This document shows positions 1 to 10,999 of a DNA stretch of 64,000 nucleotides, one piece after another. A model generated the notes under the pieces. The model was not told the origin of the DNA, did no database searches, and was given only the letters and a program-made list of their open reading frames with translations. Every line of letters starts with the position of its first letter. Position 1 is the stretch's first letter. Location: NCBI GenBank assembly GCA_029706075.1, contig JAINUG010000047.1, positions 2,612,675-2,676,674 of the forward strand, written 5' to 3'. Position numbers and translations under genes: made by a program. This stretch comes from Aldrovandia affinis (taxonomy: Eukaryota; Chordata; Actinopteri; Notacanthiformes; Halosauridae).

Positions 1-463
1 TTAATGAGGTCTAGGGTGTAGTGGTCTTTAATTGGCAAATTTTGACTTACCCTTAGAAATGGCCATAATGTCGATGCCATGCTCCATGTGGAGATACACA
101 ACAGATGGACAGTGACATGCCAAGAAGTTTGGCCATTTCAGCAATGTGTTGCATGCACAGTAGCTATATGGTAGAGACCGCACCTATTTTATGATTATTT
201 AAAACCCCCTGTCCTTGTGGTGGCATGTTTCAAAATCTGGATCAAGACTGAGCAAGGGTGTGGAAAAGCATTGGCTGCATACGCACCCGTGATTATGGCT
301 GCCAGGATGTAATAGTAATACATAGCAGAGTTAGAGTTAAATCCATTTCAGTCAGTCAATTCAGGAAAATAATTTAAATTCTGTTAGTTAATTACATTTG
401 TTTGTTCATTAAAAAATCTTCATAGAAAATTATGGCCATTTTTCAATTCATGAACTAATCCCT
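1..463. other. intergenic, no feature seen
   Basis: AT-rich sequence without a recognisable coding region or repeat boundary. It ends where similarity to the Tc1-like copy at 57.5 kb begins. Confidence 0.5.
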
Positions 464-1067
464 AACTCAATGCATAAAAGCATGCAGACATAGTCAAGAG
501 GTTCAGTTGTTGTTCTGTGAGTATCTTAGAAACTGCTGATCTCATGGGATTTCACGCACAACAGTCTCTAAAGTTTACAGAGAATGGTGCAAAAAACAAA
601 AAAAATCCAGTGAGCGGCAGTTCTGTGGGCAGAAATGCCTTGTTAATGAGAGAGGTCAGAGGAGAATGGCCAGACTTGTTCAAGCTGACAATAGGGCGAC
701 AGTAACTCAAATGAACCAGCGTTACAACAGTGGTATGCAGAAGAGCATCGCTGAATGCACAACACGTCAAACCTTGAAGTGGATGGGCTACAGCAGCAGA
801 AGACCACGCCAGGTTTCACTCCTGTCAGCTAAGAACAGGAAAGTGAGGCTACAGTGGGCACAGGCTCAACAAAACTGGACAGTTGAAGATTGGAAAAACA
901 TTGCAGCACCTGCGTGATACTATCATGGCAACATGGACCAGAATCTCTGAGGAATGTTTCCAGCACCTTGCTGAATCCATGCCATGAAGAATTCAGGCTG
1001 TTCTGGGAGCAAAGGGGGGTCCTACCCAGTACTAGAAAGGTGTAGCTAATAAAGTGGCCACTGAGTG
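464..1067 (+). mobile_element. Tc1-like transposon remnant (family with CAGTGGCCACTTTATTAG ends)
   Basis: From about 464 the sequence follows the element at 57427-58589: the same leader with a 'gcataaaagcatgcagacat' segment, then the transposase N-terminal coding region at about 517-920. It ends in the family's inverted terminal repeat (taaagtggccactgagtg) at 1050-1067. The left TIR and the central DDE part are missing: after 'tggaaaaacattgcagcacc' the text jumps to the last codons of the gene (tggaccagaatctctgagga). The transposase frame is also broken by shifts (517-705 versus 666-917). This is a dead, internally deleted copy. The family match rests on direct comparison of the two copies in this window. 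Confidence 0.85.
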
Positions 1068-1330
1068 AATAGCTGAGGTGATGATCTAATCTGTGGCAAG
1101 GACAATCCACCCACTACAATTTGTTAGCCTGTTATAAGGTTCATGACTATTTCCCCCCCCAAGTCTATGAACATACTGTAATTACTAAACATTGTACACT
1201 TATAGACAGCTGCTGTGTCTGGTGTGTTATGACACAAAACATTACCATGAGGATGTGCAATAATAATTTGAATATTTCAGTCTATATACAATAGTCTACC
1301 TTGGGACCTGCTGTTGTGTGATGGATTTAC

Positions 1331-1804
1331 AAATACTACGGGTGGAAGGCGTTGGTCTCGGCAGCGAATCAGAGCGATTAGCGGCCATGCCTACTGGCAG
1401 AGCAGCCAGTGCACACACCGGTCCAGAGTTTGACAATTACAACTGTGTGCTTAAAACTGCTCTGCTCTCTTCAGTAAGTGACTGGAACCAGGAAGGAGAA
1501 GGCTATTGAGGCCGAGGAATCAAAGTGAAAAAGTGAAAGTGAAACTGGAACTGGAACTGAAAAGTTCCATTGCAAAATTATTTAATTTAGTTTGTTATTT
1601 TCAGTTTATTTTCTTTGTCCCGAACCCGTGAGGGTGACAGACAAAGAAGTTGTATTGTTTATTTTACACTCCTGAGCTCTTTCTCTTCCCCGTGTCTGGG
1701 GAAATAGAACCATAGGAAGTAATAAAAACCCGATCCGTAGACCCCAAATCTACTCCATCTGACTGCTCTGCTCCCGTCCAGGGATTGTCACATGGCGTGT
1801 GACA
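1331..1804 (+). repeat. 5' LTR of a Ty3/Gypsy element (lineage A)
   Basis: This LTR ends in TGTGACA at 1804, three bases before a perfect primer-binding site, which fixes the right edge. The left edge is uncertain; similarity to the inverted copy at 17555-17917 starts near 1340 ('ggaaggcgttggtctcggcagc'). A related LTR at 37740-38886 shares the last about 170 bp (gtccgtagacc, ctgctctg, ttcaggg-type blocks and the tgtgaca end). No paired 3' LTR of the same lineage is present downstream, so the element has lost its 3' half. Confidence 0.75.
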
Positions 1805-1807
1805 AAG

Positions 1808-1825
1808 TGGTGCCGAAACCCGGGA
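1808..1825 (+). promoter_or_regulatory. primer-binding site complementary to tRNA-Phe
   Basis: The 18 bases TGGTGCCGAAACCCGGGA are the exact reverse complement of the 3' end of vertebrate cytosolic tRNA-Phe including CCA (TCCCGGGTTTCGGCACCA). The site lies 3 bp after the LTR end, the usual position for first-strand priming. Confidence 0.85.
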
Positions 1826-1847
1826 CAGAGCAGCACCACTGGCCGTC

Positions 1848-2620
1848 ATGGAGAGCCTACTCTCCCAGGTGATCTCTCACCTAGCCGCCATGCAGTAGGC
1901 TCAACATTGCGCTCTCGTCCGCTCCCAGGAGGAACAACAAGAGACACTGAGGGCCATCACAGCAACCCAGGCAACGGACAGAGACACAATCGTGGAGCTG
2001 TTAAACACCAGTCAGGCGCTCCCCTCTCCCATCCCGGTTCGGTCAGAGATCCGGATGAAAAAAATGGGACCAGACGACAACTCGGAGGCGTTCGTGGAAC
2101 TCTTTGAGAGAACAGTCACGGCATGCGGATAGCCGGTGGCAGAATAGGCGCTATGGCTCCTCCCGCTGCTGTGGCTGACTACCCGACCCTCTGGGCCACC
2201 ATCTTATACCCAGCCCCAACCTAGGGCCATGCACCCCCTAGCCCCCACATTTAATCGCTCTAACCTGTCTGTTCCAGGTCTGCCACGGTTGGTATGAACA
2301 TTGGGGCAGGACTGTTGGCAGTGTGGGCATCCTGGCCACATCCATCGAGACTGCCCATTGATGGATGTTAACATCGTTGGATGTCCCGCTGTCCAGCACT
2401 ACTCCCCCGAACCAGCACGGTTGGGCACTGCTTGCTTTTATTTGACATTGGATTTAAGGGTTACTGGCTGATTCCCTTGTCTCCAGTGTCCAGGGAGAAA
2501 TCGGCATTCTCTACTCCATTCGGTTTACACCAATTCCTGACCTTGCCTTTCAGTTTGCATGGGGCTCAGGCCACCTTTCATGTTCCCACAGCCCTATGTT
2601 CCCCCTTTTCTCAAAATTAG
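1848..2620 (+). pseudogene. gag and RT scrap of Gypsy lineage A
   Basis: Reading from the ATG at 1848, a gag-like protein begins MESLLSQV and continues through a region resembling the SCAN-type capsid of Gmr1-like Gypsy elements (near 2060-2150, 'PDDNSEAFVELFERT'). It has several in-frame stops and shifts. A CCHC zinc knuckle (C-X2-C-X4-H-X4-C, CWQCGHPGHIHRDC) lies at about 2318-2360. From about 2440 to 2600 a reverse-transcriptase piece follows in another frame, with the motifs SREKSAFSTPFGLHQF and LPFSLHGAQATF. Protease and most of RT are deleted. The region is non-functional, and its continuity with the pol region downstream is doubtful. Confidence 0.7.
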
Positions 2621-2629
2621 GCCCTATGT

Positions 2630-4640
2630 CGATAAATCCCTGAATCGATAAAACAAATGCAACAGTTCCTGGAGTTCGCAAATTTTTTCATATGCCGTTT
2701 TTTAACAAAAAAACTGTGCCTTCTCGGTTCCAGTGGACATCCAAAGTGGGGGCAGCATTTGCGGAACTTAAGAGGAGATTTAGCTCCGAGCCGATTCTTA
2801 TTGCTCCTAATCCTTCGCTCCCATTTGTGGTAGAGGTCGACGCCTCTGAGCTTGGAGTAGGGGCGATACTGTCTCAACGCTCTCCTCGTGATCAAAAGAT
2901 ACACCCCTGTGCTTATTTCTCCCAGGGGCTTTCCCCTGCTGAGAGAAATTATGACGTTGGGGACAAAGAGTTGTTGGTGGTCAAACTAGTGCTTGAGGAG
3001 TGGCGTCACTGGTTAGAGGGGGCTGAACACCCATTCACGGTCTGGACAGACCATAAGAACCTTGACCACATCCAGGACACTAAGCGACGTAACTCGCAGC
3101 AGACCCGTTGGTCGCTTTTCTTTACGCGGTTCAATTTCCTCCTAACATACCATCCTGGGTCAAAGAACATCAAGCCGGATGCACTTTCCCGGTTATTTAA
3201 CGGATCAGAGGTCGACCGTTCTCCTGAGCCCATTGTTCCCGCTGTGCAGATCCTGGCTCCAGTTTCCTGGGGCATTGAATCCACGGTTCGTAAGGCTCAG
3301 CGTCTGAAACCGGATCTGGGTGGTGGCCCTCCGGGTCGACTTTTTGTACCATCGAAAGTACGAGCTAAGGTATTGCAATGGGGTCATTTTTCTCGGTTGA
3401 CGGGGCATCCGGGTATTCATAGGACCCATGAGTTTTTATCCAGATGATTCTGGTGGCCTAGAATGGAAAGGGACGTGCGAGAGTGCGTATCAGCTTTCTC
3501 TATATGTGCCCGCAACAAAAGGGTCTCAGCTCCCACCATCTGGTCTTCTTCGGCCACTGCCCATTCCTAGTCGCCCGTGGAGCCACATTGCCATGGATTT
3601 TGTGACCGGTCTGCCGGTGTCAGAAGATCACACAGTCATCCTGGTGATAGTAGATAGGTTCTCCAAAGCGGCTTATTTCATTCCCCTTCCCAAGCTGCCG
3701 TCCGCTCTTGAGACCGCCCGGCTGGTGGTTGATCATGTTTTTCGAGTCCATAGTCTTCCCCAGGATGTGGTGTCTGATTGTGGTCCCCAGTTTGCGGCCC
3801 GGTTTTGGCTGGCTTTTTGCTCTCTCCTGGGCGCTTCTGTAAGCCTTTCTTCGGGGTTTCATCCGGAGACCAATGGGCAGACGGAGCGTACTAATCAGTC
3901 TATGGAGAGGACACTTCGCTGTTTGGCTTCCTCCAGTCCTACCTCTTGGAGTCAACATCTCGCCTGGGCGGAATACGCACACAACACCTTGCGTAATACT
4001 GGTCTCTCTCCTTTTGAGGCTCAGTTTGGTTACCAACCACCGCTGTTTCCAGAACTAGAGAAAGACGTGGGGGTGCTGTCTGCCGCGTCCTTTGTTCGGC
4101 GGTGTCGGTCCACCTAGAAAAGGCTGCGAGAATCACTCCTGCGGGCCTCTACCCGCCAAAAGGTCATTGCGGACAGGCGCCGTCGCCCTGCGCCTTCGTA
4201 TCATGTGGGGCAGCGGGTGTGACTCTCCACCTGCGACTTACCATTGCGGGTTGAATCTCGGAAGCTCGCTCCTCGCTTCGTGGGGCCCTTTAAGATCATC
4301 CGTAGGATCAATCCCGTCACCATTCGTCTGCAACTCCCCCGATCCATGAGGGTCCACCCCATGTTTCACGTCTCCCGCATTAAGCCGGTTGTTGCTAGCC
4401 CTTTGGCACTGGTTGATGTACCACCGCCTCCACCCCGGCTTATTGATAGTCAGCCAGTTTACACGGTGCGTCGCATTATTTCTAGTAGGCGTGTGGGCAG
4501 GGGCGTGCAATAGTTAGTAGATTGGGAGGGCTATGGCCCTGAGGAGCGCTGTTGGGTTCCGTCCAGGAACATTCTGGATCCTGAACTTATTCGAGATTTC
4601 CATCTACATGGTTCAGAGGGTTCGGCTGGGGCCGTCCCTT
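2630..4640 (+). pseudogene. chromovirus pol remnant: RNase H, integrase, chromodomain
   Basis: A long open segment at 2692-3447 encodes the RNase H part of a Ty3/Gypsy polyprotein (VVEVDASELGVGAIL, YDVGDKELLVV, TVWTDHKNL, NIKPDALSR). It ends with the start of the integrase zinc finger ([10 protein letters not shown]). A frameshift near 3447 moves to 3428-4117, the integrase core: AMDFVTGLP holds the first Asp, VSDCGPQF the second (the usual Arg is Cys), and [10 protein letters not shown] the Glu. After another shift, 4244-4513 carries the MFHVSRIKP segment and the start of a chromodomain; a stop at 4511-4513 interrupts it before LVDWEGYG and EERCWV. The order RNase H, integrase, chromodomain is standard for chromoviruses. 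At least two frameshifts and one stop make it dead; the RT is missing. Confidence 0.88.
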
Positions 4641-4650
4641 AAGGGGGGGG
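4641..4650 (+). other. polypurine tract of the chromovirus
   Basis: AAGGGGGGGG lies immediately before 'tcc' and the TGTCACGG start of the 3' LTR. This is the expected site for plus-strand priming. Confidence 0.75.
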
Positions 4651-4653
4651 TCC

Positions 4654-5280
4654 TGTCACGGTTTTACCTTGTTTGGCCGCTGGAGGGCGCTTGATCATGT
4701 GATGGTCTGTTTTCTTTTGTTTTGCTTGAGGAATCATTGTCCACCATCTTTATATGGTCTTTTGTTGGTGAGTTTTCCGATCACTTTCAGCTGAGGGTTA
4801 TCAGTCTTAATTCCCTCATACAAATGCTTCTGTGTAAACCATTGTTACGCTCTAGCCGGTACTACGAACTAAGGTATTCGTTTTCCACCCTGTGGTCTCT
4901 CAGTTAAAGAGAGAAGGTACTTCTAATTATCTCTTTGAAAGGTTTAGCGTTACCACAGTGGTTGCCTTTTAGGAGGAATTATCCTATCCTAACTAAAGGT
5001 TTTATGCTAGCCACATTGGTGATGTTTCCTTTTGAGATTCATTCTTTGTTTATTGGGCTAAAATCACCAGAGCTAAAGTCTCTAAAGTCATTTTAGTTTT
5101 TTACCTCTTCGTTGAAGAGTTCTTGCCCTTATTGGGTTGTTTTCTGTTGATTTATTTTGCATGGACTTTTTGTGCTCGAGTGTTCTTTTCTTTGTCTTTC
5201 CATTTTTTCCCCTGCTCCCTAATCTGTTCGCAGACTTAGTGGCTGATCACTCTTGGTCAGCTTTTAGATATTCGTGAAAT
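4654..5280 (+). repeat. 3' LTR of the chromovirus (right edge approximate)
   Basis: The sequence begins TGTCACGGTTTTACC just after the polypurine tract. It has no similarity to the LTR at 1331-1804, so the two LTRs at this locus are not a pair. The right edge is set only by the start of LINE-like coding sequence near 5287. Confidence 0.6.
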
Positions 5281-5286
5281 CTGCGT

Positions 5287-5950
5287 GTGGCTCTTCCACC
5301 CTTGATCCACACTACAGACATCGAAACCATGAGGACACTTGTAACAGCCTTAGTTCAGAGCCAGTACAATTATGCCTGTACTTCATGGTATAGCAGAACA
5401 TTACAATCTCTTAAGGAGGGCGACAAACTGGGACAAAATTTCAAGACTAATTGCCATTTTAAACAACTAAATTGGCTTAGTGTCCAACAAAGATTTGCAC
5501 TGTCAAAACCGGTCTTATTTATAAAATTCTGAGACCAGTAGCCCCAATATCTCTGGCTACATTAGTTATATTAGTGAGAGTCATTACCACAACACCAATT
5601 CCAGTGTTGCCAACCTAAAAACTGCGTTATAAAACCAAGGAAGGAAAAAACACCTTCTAAAACACTGATGCAGGAGAATAGAACAAGATGCCAAATGAAA
5701 TTTCATGTATTCAGGTGGAGAGTAAACTTCTGAATTACGTGATTGATTGTTATGTGATGTATTTATTGTGTTTTATGGAGTGTTGATCGGCATGTTGATC
5801 ATACTTGACTTTTTCCCTGCTTGTCGCCTTAAGAGAAAAGCAATGGAAATAAGTTGGATTTTTGGGGTGTGCATTAATGTGATGTCATGTATCAAGGGTA
5901 TGTGTGTCCGCATTGTGTATATCTATTTTTTTTAAAAATGTAAATAAAAC
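5287..5950 (+). mobile_element. LINE fragment (reverse transcriptase C-terminal region)
   Basis: The 5287-5532 reading frame has the layout of the segment after the RT fingers and palm in L2/CR1-group LINEs (TLVTALVQSQYNYACTSWYS, then LNWLSVQQRFAL). Frame-shifted continuation to about 5750 still resembles the C-terminal tail of such proteins ('MPNEISCIQVESKLLNY'). It is 5' truncated and mutated, and probably ends in the A-rich stretch near 5930-5950. The clade is not certain. Confidence 0.6.
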
Positions 5951-5959
5951 TAGCTGACT

Positions 5960-6890
5960 AACTCACAGAAAGCCAAATTAATAAAACACAAAGCTAATAC
6001 AGGATATAAAGACCTCTTCCTTTTGAAGAGTAACAAATGGTCACTTGCCATCAATCAGAGACTTCCATTGTACCATTGGCAAAGCAGATGAGTGCTACCC
6101 TGAGTGGGCTTTTGAGATAGCGCTGGCTCACTTAAAATATTACTTGGACTCTCCAGAGAAACGTGCTCCTATACTGATATCCATTAATAAGTGGCCGATT
6201 GCTGTTGATCAATGTGGAAATGGGAGTCAATTCAATTCACTGTTGATTTTGTACTAGACAATTTGTACTAACTGAAATTATGAAATCAGAGGCAATCTGT
6301 AAACAACCAAGCGAAACGTGGACTGAAAGTTTGAGTTTTCCAACTCACTGGGGATGGATGGAAGAAGAAGATGAAATAGAGAAGAAGAATTAAAGAAAAG
6401 ATTGAGACAAAATGGAAGAGTGGAAAAAAGGTTTAATAAGACTGACACGTTTAGAGCAGGATTTGTGCTGATTTACAATTCCATTGTGAATTATGAATGG
6501 AAGTGTTCCAAACAATTATTTTGTCATAAACCAGTGACATCTTTAAACAGTTGTGCATTGTGAAACAATCCTCTACTATGCTGGCAGCAATAGACAACCT
6601 AAAGTAAAATCAATCTATGTTAGGGATATAATAAATACAGCACACATGTCTTCAAGGCCTTTGAGCATGTTGTTATTTTATGAGTTGCCTGGAAAGTCCA
6701 AGGACAATTATGTTCATTGTTTCTGGAGAAAGTATTACAGAGGTTTGTGGTTCTGTGATACTTCGCCAAAGTTGTACACAGATTAGTCTATGATAATTCC
6801 AGATTAGTCAGCCAACTAACAACACTAAATTACTTTAGTCTGATATGTTTACAGAAATCAATTTGAAAATCAACACATATTCAGAATGTG
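5960..6890. other. intergenic, no feature seen
   Basis: No recognisable gene or repeat. A 70-codon open frame at 6045-6257 has no family I recognise and no splice or start context to support it. Confidence 0.4.
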
Positions 6891-7253
6891 TATACAGTGC
6901 ATTCGGAGAGTATTCAGACCCCTTCACTTTTTCCACATTTTATTATGTTACAGCCTTTTTGAGCTCAAATGCATGTTTCTTTTGATCATCCTTGAGATGT
7001 CTCTATAACTTGACTGTAGTCCACCTGTGGCAAATTCAATTGATTGGACATGATTTAGAAAGGCACACACATGTCTATATAAGGTACCATAGTATCACAG
7101 TGTATGTCAGAGCAAAAACCAAGCCAGGAAGTCCAAGGAACTCTCCATAGACCTCTGAGATAGAATTGTGTCGAGGCATAGATCTGGGGAAGAGTATGGA
7201 AACATTGCTAAAGCATTGAAAGTTCCCAGGAGCACAGTGGGCTCCATCATTGT

Positions 7254-9451
7254 CAGGGTTCCCGCGCTGGTCTTAAAAAGCCTTAAAGTCTAAAATCCAA
7301 CAATCCGATTTTTAAGGCCTAAAAAGGTCTTAAATTTTAGTTATTAGGTCTAAAAAATGAGGTGCTAGGTCTTAAAAAGTGAGATTAGCTCTCTATTGTG
7401 TTAAAAATGTTTTGAGTGTCCTGCAAAGAAATCAGTCCTATCTATTTACACGGAAATTAATCAAGCTGGAACCAAAAAAATGCAAATTCGCTGCCCCCGG
7501 GAGAAATTATTGGCGAACGAAGCTACGTATCGTTCGAGTTGGTTGAACGTAGACAAGAGCTAGCTAGCTAACTACTCGTGTTTGGTTTTGAGTTTCCTCG
7601 CTATGTAATTTGATAAGCCATGGGCAAGTGTAGGTTTAATGAGCTATGGGTAGAGAAAAGCGCGTTTAGGTCCTGGTTAAAAGCAGTGGATGGGAATCCG
7701 CACGAAGCCCGTTGTACTTTATGCAAAACAAATATTAAACTCGGAACATTAGGGGTAAAGTCTCTGGAATCGCATGCGAAGTCCTCGAAACATGAGACCC
7801 AAATAAGAGGTCTGCAACAAACCAGACAACTCTCCTCCATGCTTCCTCCTTCGGGGGACGCAGTGCCTGCAGCTCCGCCTCCGGCCTCCCAGCTCCCCGC
7901 TACCGCGGCCCAGTCTCCCGGTACCTCTAATCGGCCTCCCGCTACTCAAGGAAGAATCGACGCTGGGATCCGCTTGCGCTGGGATCCACGCCAACACTGG
8001 TGGCAGAAGTGATGTGGACGCTGAAACCGTAGTTAAACACCGGTCCTATAAACAGCAACGAAGGCATTGGCAAGCTTTTTGCCCATGTTCCCGATTCTGA
8101 CATCGCGAAAACATTTGCGTGTGGTGGTGATAAGACGGCTTATATCACAAAGTTCGGTTTGGCGGAATACATGAAGAGGGATCTCGTCGCGAAAGTCAAC
8201 AACGGACCATTCGTTGTTATGTTTGATGAAAGTTTGAACAAGGCGACCAAGACCAAGCAGCTGGACATACATGTTCGTTTCTGGGATGAGGGGAAAGTCC
8301 AGTCTAGGTACCTGGGGTCCCAGTTCATGGGACATGCAACAGCGCAGGACTTGCTGGCGAATGTCAAAGTAAGTAACGCAAATCAATTATTGATCTGTTC
8401 CATTTGGTAGCTATTTTTCTATAATGCCATTAGCTGTAGTGTGTCACAGCTAACTTTACATCAGTGGGCCTATTGTAGGCTAACGTTAACTTAGCCTACT
8501 TGTCTCATCTGTGAACATACTAGCTACAGTACATGTTAATTTTCAGCTTCATAGGAATGAGTGTTTGAGTACATTTGAAATGATTGTTGTTAGCCAATAT
8601 TGCAATTATCACAGCCATATTGGCTACAGTGCCCTTTTATGTCAACCAGTGTAGTTTCAGTGAATCTAGAATGACCAATACATGTCTAATTGTTGATGTA
8701 CTGATTTATGTAATTTTTCTTTATATGTTTTGTGATAGGTGATGTTATACTGGAGCAGTTCGGTGCTCTCCTGTCCCTTGAGGGGAGAAGTGAGGAGTTC
8801 CACTCTTTCCAACCCATGTGAAAGAGAGTGGATGTCTTCTTGCGTGATGTCCTCAGCGAGCCCTACCCTGACCTCTGGGCTTTTTGCCAGAAGCTGCTCA
8901 TCTTGTCCCAGGCAGATGGCCGAGCTCATCTCCAAGTCAAACATCCTGCGAAAGGGCAGCAAGAAGAAGTTGGTGAGCTTGAGATAATTGAGAAGGAGAT
9001 AAGAGGCAAAGGGAGCAGAGCTCAGAAAGATTGAGTGACGTTTTTGTTGTTGGGGACTGGTTCAGTTTTCACAACGTTTTCACAGAAATGCCCCCAAGTA
9101 GTTCCTCCCAGCTCTGTTACATAGTAACAAGTGTCGTGTCTCTTTGTATACATACTGTAACATTAAGCTGTTATAAGCTTTTGTGCACTTTGTTCTCTTC
9201 ACTTTGAAGTGACTTTCTACAGTTAATAAAAATATAAAAATAAATGTACTTTTGAGACTTATTTATTTAATATTAATTATCCTTCAGACTTTTTTGTCTG
9301 TATGGCAGTGAAATCCCTAATTTCATCACCCCGAGGATGACAAAAAGCTATCATATGGTGTCGCGAATAGGTCTAAAATTCTATTCAAAGAGGTCTAAAA
9401 AAGGTCTAAAAAAGTCTTAAATTTGACTTGTTGAAACTTGTAGGAACCCTG
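7254..9451 (+). mobile_element. hAT-family DNA transposon, internally deleted
   Basis: The element is bounded by the inverted ends CAGGGTTCC (7254-7262) and GGAACCCTG (9443-9451) and flanked by the direct repeat ATTGT (7249-7253 and 9452-9456). Removing it with one repeat restores continuous Tc1 sequence. Both ends carry characteristic 'ggtctaaaa/cttaaa' subterminal repeats (7270-7380 and 9370-9420). It contains three coding pieces of a hAT transposase (see 7620-9034). The 5-bp target duplication is shorter than the 8 bp of classical hATs; some hAT subgroups make shorter ones. Confidence 0.85.
7620..9034 (+). pseudogene. hAT transposase remnant (BED-like finger, core piece, C-terminal piece)
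   Basis: Three pieces remain. Residues 1-60 of the 7620-8012 frame form a BED-like zinc finger: RCTLCK supplies the two Cys and ESHAKSSKHE the two His, followed by a Pro/Ala-rich linker. About 8080-8367 encodes part of the catalytic core (ITKFGLAEYMKRDL, VVMFDESLNK with a plausible first catalytic Asp, then RYLGSQFMGHATA) and ends at a good donor-like AGTAAGT. About 8739-9034 encodes the C-terminal dimerisation region in two frames (DLWAFCQKLLILS). Most of the core, including the insertion domain, is deleted. It cannot make an active enzyme. Confidence 0.78.
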
Positions 9452-9814
9452 ATTGTGAAATGGAGGAAGTTTGGGACCACCATGACTCTTCTTAGAGCTG
9501 GCAATCTGGCCAAACTCAGTAACCGGGCAAGAAGAGCCTTAGTCAGGGAGTTCCTCTGCAGTGATGGGAGAACTTGGCAGAAAGACAACCATCACTGCAG
9601 CACTCAGCGATCAGGCTTTTATGTCAGCACTTGGCATTCAGGCCAAAGTTCAATTTTTGTCTCATCAGATCAGATAATCTTTTTCCTCATGCTCTCAGAG
9701 TCCTTTAAGTGCTGTTTGGCAAACTCCAGGTGGGCTGTCATATGCCTTTTACTCAGGAGTGGCTTCTGTCTAACCACTACCATAAAGGCCAGAGGCCCAC
9801 AGACTGGAACTGGA

Positions 9815-10833
9815 AGAAAAGGTGAGGAATGTAACAAACATGTTGGAGGAAGAGCACCTGCAGTGTCTGTACTGTAGATCCAGAAATCCCACTACCAGAC
9901 CAAAGAGGAACATGCCACGATGTTGTTGGATGTACAGACCAAACTTCTCAGAAGGTGGCGGAGCGATAAGGAGTGCAGCGGAGGCCCATGCGTCTGAGGC
10001 AGAACAACTCTGGAGCTGAGCGGAGCAGGAGAGTGAAGGAAGGCGGGAGCTCGAGGTGCAGCTGGAAGAGGTGAGGACCCAACTAAGGGAACAAGCAAGG
10101 CAGCTTGGGGAGCTAGAGGGGGTCCAAGAGGGGTTTTTGAATCTGCAGAAGCTTTCTGTAAAAGAAGAAGAAAAGATTCTGGCTTTTCGGGAATTTCACC
10201 AAACCACCTCTGTAGCCCTCCTGACCGAACAAAGGAAAAATGAAGAACACTCTGTCCTGAGAGAAACGACATGTCTTGAGTGAGAAATTGGACCAAAAAT
10301 ATGTCCAGCACCAGGCCACAGTTAACTCCTTTTGTGATATCTTAAAAATCCAAACAGAAACTCTACTTGAACTACAGGATCAGCTATAAAAGGTGAGTGA
10401 AAACCTTGAATGTGCAAAATGTGTTCCTGTCATGAAAGATTCTAGTACCCAGGTGGAGATCTCGCAGCCAGTGGAGTCGGCAGGAGACGATGACGAGTCA
10501 TTGGACTCAGAGTGTGGTCGATAGTCCTCAATCCCACTCATCCTGTGTGACCATGGAAGGGGACTAGAGGAGCAGCAGGTTGAGGATGAACTATGGTGGG
10601 ACCATAGTGTGGAAAAGGGCCTCTTAACTATGGCTGAAGCCTGTTTGAACACCCGACCATCTCCTGACATGGTGAGAAGTTCTCACCTGAAGAGAAACCA
10701 GAAAAAGAAGAGGCATACATTTTCATGGAGTAATCGTAGAAGACCTTTACAGAGAGGAAATGCAAATGTGGCCAAGAAATCAAGGAATAAAGCTAACTGT
10801 CCTTTTGAAGAGAATGTTTTCTCTGGTTTCTGA
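9815..10833 (+). pseudogene. degenerate coiled-coil coding region, possibly gag of the adjacent LTR element
   Basis: Overlapping broken frames (9822-10019, 10056-10283, 10609-10833) encode a charged, heptad-rich protein, for example QLEEVRTQLREQARQLGELE around 10057-10120, later a DDDESLDSE acidic patch near 10485-10510, and a basic stretch (KRNQKKKRH) near 10685-10715. I do not recognise the family. Its position just upstream of an LTR (about 11000-11586) suggests an internal, gag-like region of that element, but no protease, RT or integrase motif is seen. A captured host coiled-coil sequence is an alternative. Confidence 0.4.
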
Positions 10834-10999
10834 ACCTGACCACCTGGAAGCAAAATGGAAGTGGCAGAAAAGGCCAAAAAGAGGATAATGGATTCCGAAA
10901 TGGCATAAAGGTCACTGGAGGAGCCATGGAAAGCTGGTGAAGCCCAGAGCCTGAGGGGTGATTGTTCTGTCCATGTAGCCCAGATCCAGTAACCACATG

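Larger units (their letters stand above)
6895..9798 (+). mobile_element. Tc1-like transposon (CAGTGCATTCGG ends), split by a hAT insertion
   Basis: The left TIR starts at 6895 after a TA dinucleotide (cagtgcattcggagagtatt). The leader and transposase N-terminal coding sequence run to 7253, are interrupted by the hAT element at 7254-9451, and resume at 9452 ('ttgtgaaatggaggaagttt'). At about 9624 the sequence switches to the reverse strand of the same transposon: 9626-9798 reads, inverted, through the FGLNA and WSDE coding part of the transposase back to 'ataaaggcc'. The right TIR is absent. The transposase is non-functional. Confidence 0.82.

Noticed and set aside
6045-6257. 70-codon open frame that looked exon-like
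   Set aside because: No convincing acceptor or donor and no recognised homologue.
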